DNA of 60,393 nt, taken from Nitrospira sp. Lineage in GTDB: Bacteria; Nitrospirota; Nitrospiria; Nitrospirales; Nitrospiraceae. Of this stretch, positions 14,386-23,327 are shown in pieces (position 1 is the stretch's first letter; every line of letters starts with the position of its first letter). The notes beneath the pieces were generated by a model. It was not told where the DNA came from, did no database searches, and saw nothing but the letters and a program-made list of their open reading frames with translations. Location: contig JACOEJ010000009.1 of NCBI GenBank assembly GCA_024998645.1, forward strand, positions 1 through 60,393, read 5' to 3'. Position numbers and translations under genes: made by a program.

Positions 14386-15473
14386 GGTTTCGGAGCGCGT
14401 GCCTCTGTACACTGGCTATTGCCAGCCTGTTTTCAGCAGAACCAACCTTTGCATTTAAGATTGTGACTCCAGCAGACGGCTCCACGCTGAAATCCGGGCA
14501 GACTGTCACAGCCCGTGTCGATCTCGGCGCGGATAGCGGCATCGTCAAGGTACGCTACTACTGGTACGGAGAACTGGCCGAGACTCTTGTGCAGCAAGAC
14601 GACTCTGACGCGTCGATCATGCCCCAGCAAGACAAGCTGAGCAACGATCGCTTTTCCCAAAAGGACAGTATCTCCGGCGCCCCGGTGGTCGCAGTCGCCG
14701 CCCTCTCTTCCAGTTCGGACCAAACACCGCCATTCGGCGGCACCCTGAAGATCCCGAAAGAAGCGATCGGACCGATGCGCCTCTTAGCCGTTGCCGAAAT
14801 TTCACGCGGACGCTTGGGCACCCGCACAGTGTTCGACGAAGTCATTGTGAAGGTCGAGCCGGATACGGCTCTGCAGACGATCGATTTCGAGACGGACAAG
14901 CCGCTGCAACTGGGACGCACGGGGCAGTCATCGGCGTTCGGCCATGTCGATTCGATGGGCAAGGTGTTCGAGCTCCCCGTCGTCGGCGAGTTCGTCGACG
15001 GGGTCGTACGGCCGCTCGCCTCACCGGCCAGCGGCACAAGCTACCAGAGTTCCAACCCCGCCGTTATCAAGGTCCTGAGCGGTGGGATGCTGCAAATCGT
15101 CGGCAACGGCAAGACAATTCTGACCGTATCCAATCGTGGCAGGCAGGCGTCGCTCGACATCCATGTGACCGTGAATGATGAGCCCAACGAACCACCGGTC
15201 GCTGATGCAGGCAAGAACAAAACAGTGAAGGCTGGAACGAAGGTGAAGCTGAGCGGGTTGAACAGCCGCGATGCGGAGGGGGAAGCACTCTACTATTCGT
15301 GGAGCCAGGTCCGCGGCAGCAAAGTGCCTCTCCTGGATGTGAACGGCCCCGAAGCCTCCTTCCAAGCCCCGCACGTCTCCGAGCCGCGAACCTATCGGTT
15401 CAAACTACGCGTGACAGATAAGAAAGGCGCAGACAGCCTGCCGGCGTTTGTCGATGTGACTGTGGAACCGTAG
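14370..15473 (+). CDS. Secreted PKD/Ig-like domain protein
   Basis: This is a protein of about 367 residues with a signal sequence (ACLCTLAIASLFSAEPTFA). The first part (KIVTPADGSTLKSGQTVTARV) looks like an Ig-like surface domain. The middle has a BIG2-like stretch (YQSSNPAVIKVLSGGMLQIV). The end is a PKD domain (PPVADAGKNKTVKAGTKVKL … YSWSQVRG … KLRVTDKKGAD). Such proteins are exported and usually bind surfaces or other proteins. The start is uncertain because GTG codons at 14349, 14370 and 14385 fall in or beside the CGTGAAA repeat; 14370 gives the most signal-peptide-like N-terminus. It follows the APC gene by a few bases. Confidence 0.75.
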   Translation: MKRETWFRSACLCTLAIASLFSAEPTFAFKIVTPADGSTLKSGQTVTARVDLGADSGIVKVRYYWYGELAETLVQQDDSDASIMPQQDKLSNDRFSQKDSISGAPVVAVAALSSSSDQTPPFGGTLKIPKEAIGPMRLLAVAEISRGRLGTRTVFDEVIVKVEPDTALQTIDFETDKPLQLGRTGQSSAFGHVDSMGKVFELPVVGEFVDGVVRPLASPASGTSYQSSNPAVIKVLSGGMLQIVGNGKTILTVSNRGRQASLDIHVTVNDEPNEPPVADAGKNKTVKAGTKVKLSGLNSRDAEGEALYYSWSQVRGSKVPLLDVNGPEASFQAPHVSEPRTYRFKLRVTDKKGADSLPAFVDVTVEP

Positions 15474-15495
15474 CGACGCCCGTACTTTCTCCCAC

Positions 15496-17061
15496 CTAGA
15501 CCCTGCTCAATTGTACCGGTCCGAAGGCTTGGCGGGCCTGCTGAAGCTCCTTGATGTGGCGTCGGAGGGCGGGGCCGAACGTGGAACGCAGGACGGCTTC
15601 CCTGTGGCGGATGATGCGCGCTTCGGCATTCCCGATCCGTTCTTCCAGTTGCCTCACTAAACGTGCGCCGGAGCCGGTCAACCACTTCAGATGCCCGCCG
15701 GCATATTCCAGATCCTGAATCGAGTAGCGGACGGATTCGATCTCTTCAAGACAGCGGAAGCGCGCCCGCATGAGATCGCGCCGCGTCAACCCGGAGGCTT
15801 TCCACTGCTTCATTCCCTGCTTCGTCTCGGCCCATGACGACAACCGCTCGAACAGCAGCGCCCCCATCGTGAAGGTAAAGGTCGCATGCAGAATCCCGCG
15901 CAACGGGCGCAGGCTCCGGCGCCAGGGCGAATAAAAGATCTGCTGATTATGATCGCCGTGATACATGACGTGCTTGCGCAGTAGCAGATTCAAGTGATGG
16001 TGGCTGTTCTCGTGAATCAGATCGTCGATAAGATCGAGATTGTCCCGGTCGAAACAATTGATGAAGGAGAGGCCGGGACGATGGCGGTAGCTGAAACTGA
16101 CGACGCCCTTGGCGTTAAGCGGAATAAGTCGAGAGGTCAACAGCGCCAGGACCTCATGCCCTTCAGGCCATGCCGTATGAATCGTTTCCCAGGCCCGCCG
16201 GATACGGGCTGCCTGCTTCGGGTCTGTCGGAACCACCTTCTTCGGCTGACGGTCTTTGCCATACGCTAGGGTGGATCCGACGGTCACTGCGCCATAAGAA
16301 GTACACAGGACTTCGGCGGTCGGACGCACCGCCCAATGCCATTGAGCCTGCCCGCCGACAACGGACCAGACTGGGGCAAGCCGTCGTCCGACTTTCAACG
16401 CAATCCCTGTCTCATCGACACGAAAGACCGCACGGCCCTTTGCGCGCGTCAGGACACGCTTCAAAGAAGGCGGCGCTTCGCATTGATCCCCCGCGACTCC
16501 GAGAGGCACGGCACCGGCCTCTTCCGCCTTTTCAAAGTTCTGTGCCAGACTGCCCGGCACGTTCCACTGCAGCACCTTACGCGTGCGACACCAGGCGGTC
16601 GCGGCGGCTGGATCGAGCCACAGTGCCTCTTGCGCAATATCTTGAGCCAATCGTTTGCAGAGACGCGCGAGCCGACCTTCCAGACCGCTGACCTGCGGCT
16701 TCCCCTTGGGAAACAGCTCGTCGAGATAACTGTTTTCGAAAAACTTTTCCTGACACTCGGCAAACAGTTGCTCGGCAAACTCCCGGCGGTCTGACTCTGT
16801 CCGCCACTGCTGCCAAATGTCCAGAAAGTACACAAAGTCGTTCAGCAACTCGATCCATCCGACGACTTTCCAATTGGACAAGTCCTCGGCTTTCAAGCTG
16901 CGACTGAGGAATTGCACAGAGTCTGTCGGAAACGCGAGCTGTGATGCCAACTCAGCGTAATCATCCTGCAATTCCCGGCAGAGATCCTGGAGCAGCCGCC
17001 GCATGGACAATCGAAGCTCAAGATTCAGGGCGATCAGCGATGGAGAATCGAATAGCAGCAC
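15496..17061 (-). CDS. HExxH-motif putative peptide-modifying enzyme
   Basis: This is a 521-residue cytoplasmic protein with no signal peptide. The key motif near residue 348 is DDLIHENSHHHLNLLL, followed about 25 residues later by YSPWRRSLRPLRGILHATFTFTMG. HExxH plus a W-R---RPL-G-LH segment is the signature I associate with the alpha-ketoglutarate-dependent HExxH peptide beta-hydroxylases and related HExxH putative peptide-modification proteins of RiPP clusters, rather than with secreted zinc proteases. The GTG at 17061 has GGGAGG five bases upstream; the track start (17202) adds 47 unlikely residues. No precursor peptide, radical SAM gene or transporter is evident next to it, so the substrate is unknown. 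Confidence 0.65.
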   Translation of the reverse strand: MLLFDSPSLIALNLELRLSMRRLLQDLCRELQDDYAELASQLAFPTDSVQFLSRSLKAEDLSNWKVVGWIELLNDFVYFLDIWQQWRTESDRREFAEQLFAECQEKFFENSYLDELFPKGKPQVSGLEGRLARLCKRLAQDIAQEALWLDPAAATAWCRTRKVLQWNVPGSLAQNFEKAEEAGAVPLGVAGDQCEAPPSLKRVLTRAKGRAVFRVDETGIALKVGRRLAPVWSVVGGQAQWHWAVRPTAEVLCTSYGAVTVGSTLAYGKDRQPKKVVPTDPKQAARIRRAWETIHTAWPEGHEVLALLTSRLIPLNAKGVVSFSYRHRPGLSFINCFDRDNLDLIDDLIHENSHHHLNLLLRKHVMYHGDHNQQIFYSPWRRSLRPLRGILHATFTFTMGALLFERLSSWAETKQGMKQWKASGLTRRDLMRARFRCLEEIESVRYSIQDLEYAGGHLKWLTGSGARLVRQLEERIGNAEARIIRHREAVLRSTFGPALRRHIKELQQARQAFGPVQLSRV

Positions 17062-17236
17062 CTGCGCCTCCCTTACCAGCCATTTTAAAATGAGGGAGAC
17101 TGTAACGTAGGAAGGACAGGGCTGCAAGGAGGAACCGAGGCAAGAAGCGTCAGAAACGGCAGGGAGAAAATCCCATGAGGGCGTTCGAACAGCGATCAAC
17201 ACAACCAGACTGCAGTGAAAACCCTACGCCACCCGA

Positions 17237-17464
17237 TCAGGCCGTGGCTTTCAGCTGTCCGGCAAACTCCGGCACCAGCACGCCCGGCTTCAGTAGCCGC
17301 AGGGCTCCGGATTTCTGAATCATGCGATGACGCAGAATCAACGGATCCACAATATTGCCGCAAGACACACAGCGCATGCCGCGCATCCACATGGGTACGC
17401 AGCTTTCCTGCAAATCGACCAGATTGTCGACCACCATGAGACCTTCGCATCTTGTGCACTTCAT
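17237..17464 (-). CDS. Small zinc-ribbon protein
   Basis: This 75-residue protein begins MKCTRCEGLMVVDNL and has a second pair MRCVSCGNIVDP, so two CxxC knuckles can bind one zinc ion. The C-terminal half is hydrophobic and uncharacterised. The ATG at 17464 has GGAGG five bases upstream, which rules out the longer GTG start at 17476. It is upstream of, and co-directional with, the HExxH gene, about 175 bases away. The function is unknown. Confidence 0.75.
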   Translation of the reverse strand: MKCTRCEGLMVVDNLVDLQESCVPMWMRGMRCVSCGNIVDPLILRHRMIQKSGALRLLKPGVLVPEFAGQLKATA

Positions 17465-17750
17465 AGCATCCTCCACATCACAGATGACGTATGCTGTTTC
17501 GCAGATCCCGCACAGCCGCTATACAGAGCCTAGCAGCTTGCTGAAATTCTGCCTGCCCGTGAATAAAGCAAGCAGGATGCCAGCCAGTGCATTTCCCTAC
17601 CCTTGCGGGTTTTTGCGTCGAATCGTAGAGTGTGCGCAGTCGAAAAACGGCTGCCTTGGAGGAAATGTGACCGAATTGGCCCCATGCGACATAAATGGAG
17701 AAAGACCGGTGCCGCCCCTCAACTCTACGGCAGAGTGACTCAGACAAACA

Positions 17751-19196
17751 ATGGCACTGACAGCGACAGAAATTACCCAGGTGGTTGCGGAAGTGGCTCC
17801 GGCTCTGATAGGAGGCTGGATCCAAAAAGCCTATCAACCAAGATCACGAACGGTGGTGTTGGAAATTCGAACGCCCGGACACACCCATCGCCTGCTGCTC
17901 TCAGCCTATCCCGCATCGACTCGTATTCATCTGATCACCCGTGCGTTGCAGAATCCGCCGAGCCCGCCGGCTTTTTGCCAATACCTCCGGGCGCATCTCC
18001 ACGGCGCACGGGTTGATGACCTTCGTCAAGAAGGTCGGGACCGTATCGTGGCCCTGTCGCTCACGACCAAAGCCGGTCCCCACCGCCTCATTGCAGAACT
18101 GACCGGCAACCGCGCCAATCTTCTGGTGCTTGATGCTGAACAACGGCTGTTGAGAGATCTGAATCGTTCGACCGACATGTATGGCAAACCCTACCAACCG
18201 CCGGTTCTTTCAGCCGGCACCGGACCACGGGAGCGGAACGCCCGTTTCGCAGCCGATGCGCGCGAGCCTTTCGGTTTGTCCGCCGCAATTGAATCCTACT
18301 ATGACGAGAAAGAATCGACGGACAGCACGGCCGCCCTCCGGGACGCCCGCGCACACCAAGTCAGGAAAACGATTAAGAAACAGGGGCGGCGTGTGGAGGC
18401 CTGGCGGAGCGATCTCGCTAAAGCGGAGAAGTATCGCAACTATGCCCGTTACGGGGAATTATTGAAGGCCAACCTGGGCACGATCAAGAAAGGGCTGGAG
18501 TCGATCGTCGTCGTTGACTATTTTGACGAGACCTTACCGGAAATCACGATTCCGCTCGATCCGACGAAATCTGCGCAGGGCAATATGGACGACTATTTTC
18601 GGAAACAGCGGAAACACGCTACGGCTGAGCGCGAACTGGCCCCTCGAATTGCACAGGGAGAAGCCGAAATCGACGCGCTACGCCGGGAATTGCAGTCCAT
18701 TGAACAAGGAATCTGGCAGCCGGTCCCGGTTCGGCCGTCAGCCAATGCGCCCACCCGGCGACAGGATCGATCGACATCGAACGAACGACCGGACGAACGA
18801 CGCGGCCCGTTCCGCCGCTTCACATCCTCGGACGGACTCCCGATCTTCGTGGGACGGAATGCACGTGAGAATGACGAACTGACATTTGGGCTCGCCAAGA
18901 GCGACGACCTCTGGCTCCATGCCCGCGGCACACCGGGCTCACATGTCGTGGTGCGCCTGGAAAAAGGCAGCGACCCGCCACCGGAAACCATCCGGGACGC
19001 CGCTACACTGGCGTTACTCTATAGCGATCTCAAGAAAAGCGGCAAAGGCGAGGTGATCTATACGCGGCGCAAGTGGGTCAAGAAAGCAAAGGGTCAGGCG
19101 CCCGGCGCCGTGACGGTGACCCAAGATAAGTCCCTCCATGTCAGTCTGGATAAGAAACGACTGGATGCCCTCAAGGCCCGCTCAGCCCAGGAGTAA
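17751..19196 (+). CDS. rqcH: RqcH/NFACT-family ribosome quality-control protein
   Basis: This 481-residue protein belongs to the NFACT family (FbpA/RqcH/Rqc2), which binds stalled 50S-peptidyl-tRNA complexes and adds alanine tails. The N-terminal NFACT-N domain carries GRDRIV, placing the Asp-Arg pair important in Bacillus RqcH at residues 97-98. The middle is charged and coiled-coil-like (residues about 195-310), and the C-terminal NFACT-R domain shows GRNARENDELTFGLAKSDDL, LWLHARGTPGSHVV and a basic end (YTRRKWVKKAKGQ). It is shorter than the usual 550-580 residues, mostly in the central part. It stands alone on the plus strand with no visible partner. Confidence 0.88.
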   Translation: MALTATEITQVVAEVAPALIGGWIQKAYQPRSRTVVLEIRTPGHTHRLLLSAYPASTRIHLITRALQNPPSPPAFCQYLRAHLHGARVDDLRQEGRDRIVALSLTTKAGPHRLIAELTGNRANLLVLDAEQRLLRDLNRSTDMYGKPYQPPVLSAGTGPRERNARFAADAREPFGLSAAIESYYDEKESTDSTAALRDARAHQVRKTIKKQGRRVEAWRSDLAKAEKYRNYARYGELLKANLGTIKKGLESIVVVDYFDETLPEITIPLDPTKSAQGNMDDYFRKQRKHATAERELAPRIAQGEAEIDALRRELQSIEQGIWQPVPVRPSANAPTRRQDRSTSNERPDERRGPFRRFTSSDGLPIFVGRNARENDELTFGLAKSDDLWLHARGTPGSHVVVRLEKGSDPPPETIRDAATLALLYSDLKKSGKGEVIYTRRKWVKKAKGQAPGAVTVTQDKSLHVSLDKKRLDALKARSAQE

Positions 19197-19366
19197 TCGC
19201 TCTTACCTCGCCGTGGCTTTCCTAATATTCTCCCCCCATTGAATCCCCTTCTGCTTCATCAGTGCTTTCCCCCTATATCACTCCGTTCTGTCCACATCAA
19301 AAGCACATTTTTACTGGCGCTCTTCGAGGGTCAAGAATAGGCTGAAGTCATCCGATATAGTAGCTG

Positions 19367-19879
19367 ATGCCTATGGATCAGACCGCCTCTAATAATCCGT
19401 TGCCCCAAACTTCAGCGACGATCCTCGTCGTGGACGACGAGCCGTCGATCGTCAAGCTGTGCCGAGCGCTGCTCCAACCGGAAGGATTCACGATCCTTGA
19501 GGCCGACGGTAGTTCGGACGCGCTGAAGATCTGCGCCAAGCACGAGGGGCCGATCGATGTCTTATTGACCGACTTGGTACTGCCTCCCCCCGGATTCCAG
19601 CTCGCGTCCGGTTCGAACGAGTTTCCTCATGTCCATGGGCATGAGCTGGCCATGCGCGCCGCCACGATGCGGCAAGGGCTCAGAATCATCCTGATGTCGG
19701 GGAATCCTGACAAGGAGCTCACCAGCCACGGAATCAAGCGAGGCGCACTGCCATTCCTGCAAAAGCCGTTTGAAAAATCCGCCTTGATTCAGCTGATCCG
19801 CGATGTCCTCCAGAGCCCCCCTCCGACGCTCAATCTGCAGCAGGGGAAAGCGGCGAACGACGTCGACTGGTTCGGGTAA
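19367..19879 (+). CDS. Stand-alone receiver-domain response regulator
   Basis: This 170-residue single receiver domain has an acidic pair in ILVVDDEPS, the phospho-acceptor in VLLTDLVLP, switch region LMSGNPD and conserved Lys in FLQKPFEKS. After the phospho-acceptor Asp an extra segment (PPPGFQLASGSNEFPHVHG) takes the place of the short MPxMdG loop, so the beta3-alpha3 loop beside the active site is enlarged. No output domain follows; the tail (QGKAANDVDWFG) is short. ATG at 19373 is an alternative start. No kinase gene is adjacent. Confidence 0.85.
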   Translation: MPMDQTASNNPLPQTSATILVVDDEPSIVKLCRALLQPEGFTILEADGSSDALKICAKHEGPIDVLLTDLVLPPPGFQLASGSNEFPHVHGHELAMRAATMRQGLRIILMSGNPDKELTSHGIKRGALPFLQKPFEKSALIQLIRDVLQSPPPTLNLQQGKAANDVDWFG

Positions 19880-19944
19880 TCCCTCACTCAGACGTCAGCC
19901 ACATACACGAGAACTGCTGTGCGTCTGCAAACCAGGCGGGATAC

Positions 19945-20619
19945 CTACGCATGCTCCGTCATGAACCAGCCGGCGATAGAGAGTCGTCGGTGTTGACCGG
20001 CCGTTTGATCGACCCGGCACACGCGGTGAAACCGCGGCACGGTGAACATGACCAAAGACCCCGGACGCGGCTCGATGCAGTGCGTGACGGACAACGCCGG
20101 CTTCTCTGCCGTGTGAGTCGAACGGGTCGCATACACGATCAATTCCCCGCCCCAATCCGACTGCCACTCTTCATGAAAATAGGTCACCACTGCAATGCGA
20201 CGAAGCGGCGCCCGGCGTCCTCCGACCGGCTGGCCCTGGTCGGTATCGTCGTGCGTAAGCAGGCAGTCTCCAGCCGAATAAGAATAGTAGCTGAACCCCA
20301 TGTGGCGACCGATAATATTCGGAAACGACTCCATGTATTCCTGGATGCAGGGCAACTGCAGCCTGGATAGGAATCGATTCCCCTGCGCCGGTCCGATCTC
20401 CGCTTTCGCCCAATTGCCTGAATCCGGGAAATCTTCCCGCACCTTGGGAAGGTCCGATAAACTCTTCCACGCCGCCTGATTCATCGCGTCACGAAAATAC
20501 TGCCGCTCATCGGCTGACCAGAAATTTTCCACGACCAGCACCGGGCTCTGGCGGAATGAAAATGACTGCAGATCCGAGAGCGCCACCGGCGACGAACGCA
20601 CCTCTCCCTGACTCTCCAC
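19945..20619 (-). CDS. 2-oxoglutarate/Fe(II)-dependent oxygenase, prolyl-hydroxylase-like
   Basis: This 224-residue soluble enzyme shows the 2OG-Fe(II) facial triad: HxD in LLTHDDTDQG, a distal His in PRFHRVCRVD and, about ten residues on, an Arg (HRRLSIAGWF) that would bind 2-oxoglutarate. Intervening strands (TYFHEEWQSDWGGELIVY) match the prolyl 4-hydroxylase-like fold. The start is GTG at 20619 with AAGGAGG six bases upstream; the track's extension to 20895 reads back through the RRM gene and is not real. The substrate is unknown. Confidence 0.82.
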   Translation of the reverse strand: MESQGEVRSSPVALSDLQSFSFRQSPVLVVENFWSADERQYFRDAMNQAAWKSLSDLPKVREDFPDSGNWAKAEIGPAQGNRFLSRLQLPCIQEYMESFPNIIGRHMGFSYYSYSAGDCLLTHDDTDQGQPVGGRRAPLRRIAVVTYFHEEWQSDWGGELIVYATRSTHTAEKPALSVTHCIEPRPGSLVMFTVPRFHRVCRVDQTAGQHRRLSIAGWFMTEHA

Positions 20620-20714
20620 GGTCTTCCTCCTTGGGACAACGGACCGGCCGTCCAACCAAGCTCTCTTATCACCCTCATCTTTGGAATGACAAGGCCGCCG
20701 GTCACAGAAACGCC

Positions 20715-20748
20715 GAAGGGGCTGCCACCTTGCGGTGGCAGCCCCTTC
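20715..20748 (-). terminator. Rho-independent terminator of the RRM gene
   Basis: A perfect 15-bp stem (GAAGGGGCTGCCACC / GGTGGCAGCCCCTTC) with a four-base loop lies 23 bases past the RRM stop codon. The minus-strand trailer is GGCGTTTCTG, so the T-tract is short. Confidence 0.75.
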
Positions 20749-20770
20749 ATGACTCATGGCACAGAATGTA

Positions 20771-21124
20771 TTACCAGCGGTCGCGCTTGCCGCCGCCGCC
20801 ACCACCGTTACCACCACGGCCGCCGCCGCCGCCAAATCCACCGCGTCCGCCACCACCGCCGCCGCCCGTGCGAGGCTCCTGTGGGCGCGCTTCATTGACG
20901 GTCAAGGTACGGCCGCCGAAATCGGCACCGTTCAAGGCCGTAATAGCCGCTTGAGCTTCAGAATCAGACGCCATCTCCACGAAGCCGAAGCCCCGGGACT
21001 GGCCGGTGAACTTGTCCGTGATCACGCGCGCAGACTCCACGGCCCCATGCGCGGCAAACAGTTCACTGAGTTGCTGTTCGGTCGCCGCATACGGCAACCC
21101 ACCGACGTAGATCTTCGAACCCAT
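20771..21124 (-). CDS. Glycine-rich RRM RNA-binding protein
   Basis: This 117-residue protein has one RNA-recognition motif: RNP2 is KIYVGGLPY near the N-terminus and RNP1 is RGFGFVEM near residue 45. The tail, from about residue 85, is almost pure Gly with scattered Arg and Phe (RGGFGGGGGRGG). This is the architecture of the small bacterial, often cold-induced, Rbp proteins that bind RNA. AAAGGAGG lies eight bases before the ATG. A 220-bp untranslated-looking region lies upstream, and a strong terminator follows, so it is a single-gene unit. Confidence 0.92.
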   Translation of the reverse strand: MGSKIYVGGLPYAATEQQLSELFAAHGAVESARVITDKFTGQSRGFGFVEMASDSEAQAAITALNGADFGGRTLTVNEARPQEPRTGGGGGGGRGGFGGGGGRGGNGGGGGGKRDRW

Positions 21125-21344
21125 GTGGGTTCCTCCTTTGAAAATGATGATATTGTCTTGGACTCGAGTGACGGAGGAAGGAGCGGGCCGAAGACGCGAT
21201 CAGTGCGGCGACTCAGGTCTGACTTCCGACGAAATTCCCGGGCAAGGCAACATCGTTGCGGGCCTGCTTTATTTTGACGATTCATCGCGAGGCCCTGGCG
21301 ATGAGGTGATCGTAGCCTACCACAGGGGTATGTTGAATTCAACG

Positions 21345-22136
21345 TCACTCCCCGACCCGAACCAGCAGGCCCTGGTTCCGACAATAGGCAAATGTCCGGT
21401 GAAACCAGGCAATCATCGCGGCCAGAAACAGGAGGTTCAGCCCAACGGCCCAACCGAGATGCTCAAGCGGCTGGCCGGACTGACTGAGTACGCCCCGCAT
21501 GCCTTCAAATACATGCGCAGCCGGATTGGCCCAGGCCACCGGCTTCAGCCAGACCGGCAAAACATCCATCGGGTAGAACACGCAGGAGATCGGTTGAAAG
21601 AGGAACACCATGCTCCAGGCCAACACTTCAGCCTCCTGCCCGAACCGCATGATCAGCGAGGTGGTAAACACACCGATGACCCACCCGGTCACCACCAAAT
21701 TCAGGACGAAGGGGAGCAGCCAGAGTCCGATAATCAGAATACTGTAATCGTAAAACAGCCAGGCACAGAGCCCCATCACCAGCGACACGCAGACGACCTT
21801 GAAGATGCTCATGATCATCGTCGCAGCAAGAAACTCGCTCGGCTTCAGCGGGCTCGCAAACAGATTCATCAGGTTGCGGGACCAGAGCTCTTCGAGGAAC
21901 GAAATGGTGATCCCCTGCTGCGACCGAAACAGGACGTCCCAGAGAATCAGCGCCCCGAGAAAAAACGTCACGAAACCGGGAACCTGCGTCTGATACCGCG
22001 CCAGATAGAGAGTGATGAAACCCCAGATGACCAGATCAAGAAATGGCCAGTAGAAGATCTCCATAATCCGGGGCAGGCTCCGGCGATAGAGATAGAGGTG
22101 ACGGAACACGATGGCAGTAATCCGGTGGAGTTTCAT
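21345..22136 (-). CDS. ABC-2-type transporter permease
   Basis: This 263-residue protein has six hydrophobic helices in the ABC-2 permease pattern, with an amphipathic N-terminus (FRHLYLYRRSLPRIMEIFYWP). It pairs with the ATPase at 22581-23309. It ends the nine-gene minus-strand run; a small metal-tail membrane protein lies between it and the ATPase with only six bases of spacing. Exporters of this size act on lipids, polysaccharides, haem or drugs; nothing in the sequence fixes the substrate. Confidence 0.85.
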   Translation of the reverse strand: MKLHRITAIVFRHLYLYRRSLPRIMEIFYWPFLDLVIWGFITLYLARYQTQVPGFVTFFLGALILWDVLFRSQQGITISFLEELWSRNLMNLFASPLKPSEFLAATMIMSIFKVVCVSLVMGLCAWLFYDYSILIIGLWLLPFVLNLVVTGWVIGVFTTSLIMRFGQEAEVLAWSMVFLFQPISCVFYPMDVLPVWLKPVAWANPAAHVFEGMRGVLSQSGQPLEHLGWAVGLNLLFLAAMIAWFHRTFAYCRNQGLLVRVGE

Positions 22137-22142
22137 TGGGCC

Positions 22143-22541
22143 TTAGTGGTGATGTTCCTCACCGCACCCCCCACACTCATGGTGCCGCCCCAACATGGTA
22201 TCCATCATCGTCTGGGCTCCACCCACGAGCCGCTCGCCGACACGCGTGCCGTCCGGCAATTTTCTCAGGCCCAATCCGAGCAGGGTCACCGGAACTCCCA
22301 CCACGCCCAACAGAAATGGCCAGGTGCCTACGCGCGCGCTATCCATCATCCACACCACCGCCACCACCATCAGAAGAGGGACCAACCCCGCGGTGAGGCT
22401 GGCCCGCACCACTTGCCACTTACTGGTGCCGCGAAGCACGCCCACGAGAGCAAATACCGACCAGAAGAGCCCCCAACAGGCACTCACTCCAAATCCTCCC
22501 AGCACCAGCCCCAGTACAAACGAGATGGCTATCTCTACCAT
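22143..22541 (-). CDS. Small membrane protein with Cys/His-rich tail
   Basis: This 132-residue protein has about four hydrophobic helices (ISFVLGLVLGGFGVSACWGLF; VPLLMVVAVVWMM; WPFLLGVVGVPVTLLGLGL) and a short tail ending HHECGGCGEEHHH. The tail has two Cys and five His residues and would bind a transition metal. It is sandwiched between the ATPase and permease genes of an ABC-2 exporter, 39 and six bases away, so a function with that exporter is likely. I do not recognise the family. Confidence 0.75.
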   Translation of the reverse strand: MVEIAISFVLGLVLGGFGVSACWGLFWSVFALVGVLRGTSKWQVVRASLTAGLVPLLMVVAVVWMMDSARVGTWPFLLGVVGVPVTLLGLGLRKLPDGTRVGERLVGGAQTMMDTMLGRHHECGGCGEEHHH

Positions 22542-22580
22542 GATATGAGCGCTCCATTCCTTCCCCGATTTGCGAGGCCG

Positions 22581-23309
22581 CTATGATTCTCTAGCCAACT
22601 TTAAAAACACATCTTCGAGATCCGTCTGCCCAAAGCGGGAGACAATTTGAGCAGCCGTACCCTCTGCCACAAGATTTCCCTTTTGGAGGAAGATAATGCG
22701 GTCGGACATTTCTTCCATCTCTCGCATATTATGGGAGGTATAGAGGACACTCAGCCCGGAGGCCCGCTGCTCATCCTTCAGCAAGGCCCGGATCTTGTGC
22801 GCGATATCAGGATCCAGGCTGGCCGTCGGTTCGTCCAGGAACAGAATCTTCGGTTCAGTCAAAAAGGCCTTTGCCAGCGTCAGCCTGGTCATCTGTCCCG
22901 ACGAAAGCTTGCGCGTAACCTTATGCCGAAACTCCCCCATCTCTAATTTCTTTACGATGTCATCGATCTTTCGCTGCACATCAGGCAGGCCATAGAGCCG
23001 GGCCACAACCCACAGATTTTCTTCGACCGTCAGCGATTGCGGCATCGACATATAGGTGGATGAAAAGTTGACCTGCTGCAGAATGGCTTCCCGATGGGTC
23101 TCCAGATCCATTCCGAACATCGAGATCGTCCCTGAAGTGGGTGTAATGAGGCCCAGCAACATGTGCATGGTCGTCGTCTTGCCCGCGCCGTTCGGCCCCA
23201 AGACACCGAGAATCTCTCCGGGCTGCAGGACAAACGAAATGCCGTTGACGGCCGTAAAATCGCCGAACGTTTTGGTCAGATTACGGACTTCAAGAACGGG
23301 TGACGCCAT
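22581..23309 (-). CDS. ABC transporter ATP-binding protein
   Basis: This 242-residue ATPase shows Walker A GPNGAGKTT, Q-loop region VNFSSTYMS, signature KLSSGQMTRL (LSSGQ in place of the canonical LSGGQ), Walker B KILFLDEPTASLD and the switch His in YTSHNMREME. It energises the ABC-2 permease two genes downstream. It starts 18 bases after the six-haem cytochrome gene, which suggests co-expression with cytochrome or cofactor maturation genes. Confidence 0.92.
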   Translation of the reverse strand: MASPVLEVRNLTKTFGDFTAVNGISFVLQPGEILGVLGPNGAGKTTTMHMLLGLITPTSGTISMFGMDLETHREAILQQVNFSSTYMSMPQSLTVEENLWVVARLYGLPDVQRKIDDIVKKLEMGEFRHKVTRKLSSGQMTRLTLAKAFLTEPKILFLDEPTASLDPDIAHKIRALLKDEQRASGLSVLYTSHNMREMEEMSDRIIFLQKGNLVAEGTAAQIVSRFGQTDLEDVFLKLARES

Positions 23310-23327
23310 CGCAAGAACCCCGGGGTA

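Noticed and set aside
15496-17061. Secreted zinc metalloprotease based on HExxH
   Set aside because: There is no signal peptide, and the downstream W-R---RPL-G-LH segment fits the peptide-modification family better.
20771-20880. GC-rich repeated CCGCC/CCACC tract as a microsatellite
   Set aside because: It encodes the glycine-rich tail of the RRM protein in frame, so it is explained by coding sequence.
21123-22586. 487-residue plus-strand ORF across the ABC permease region
   Set aside because: It is antisense to the permease and the small membrane protein and has a His/Gln/Pro-rich composition with no fold.
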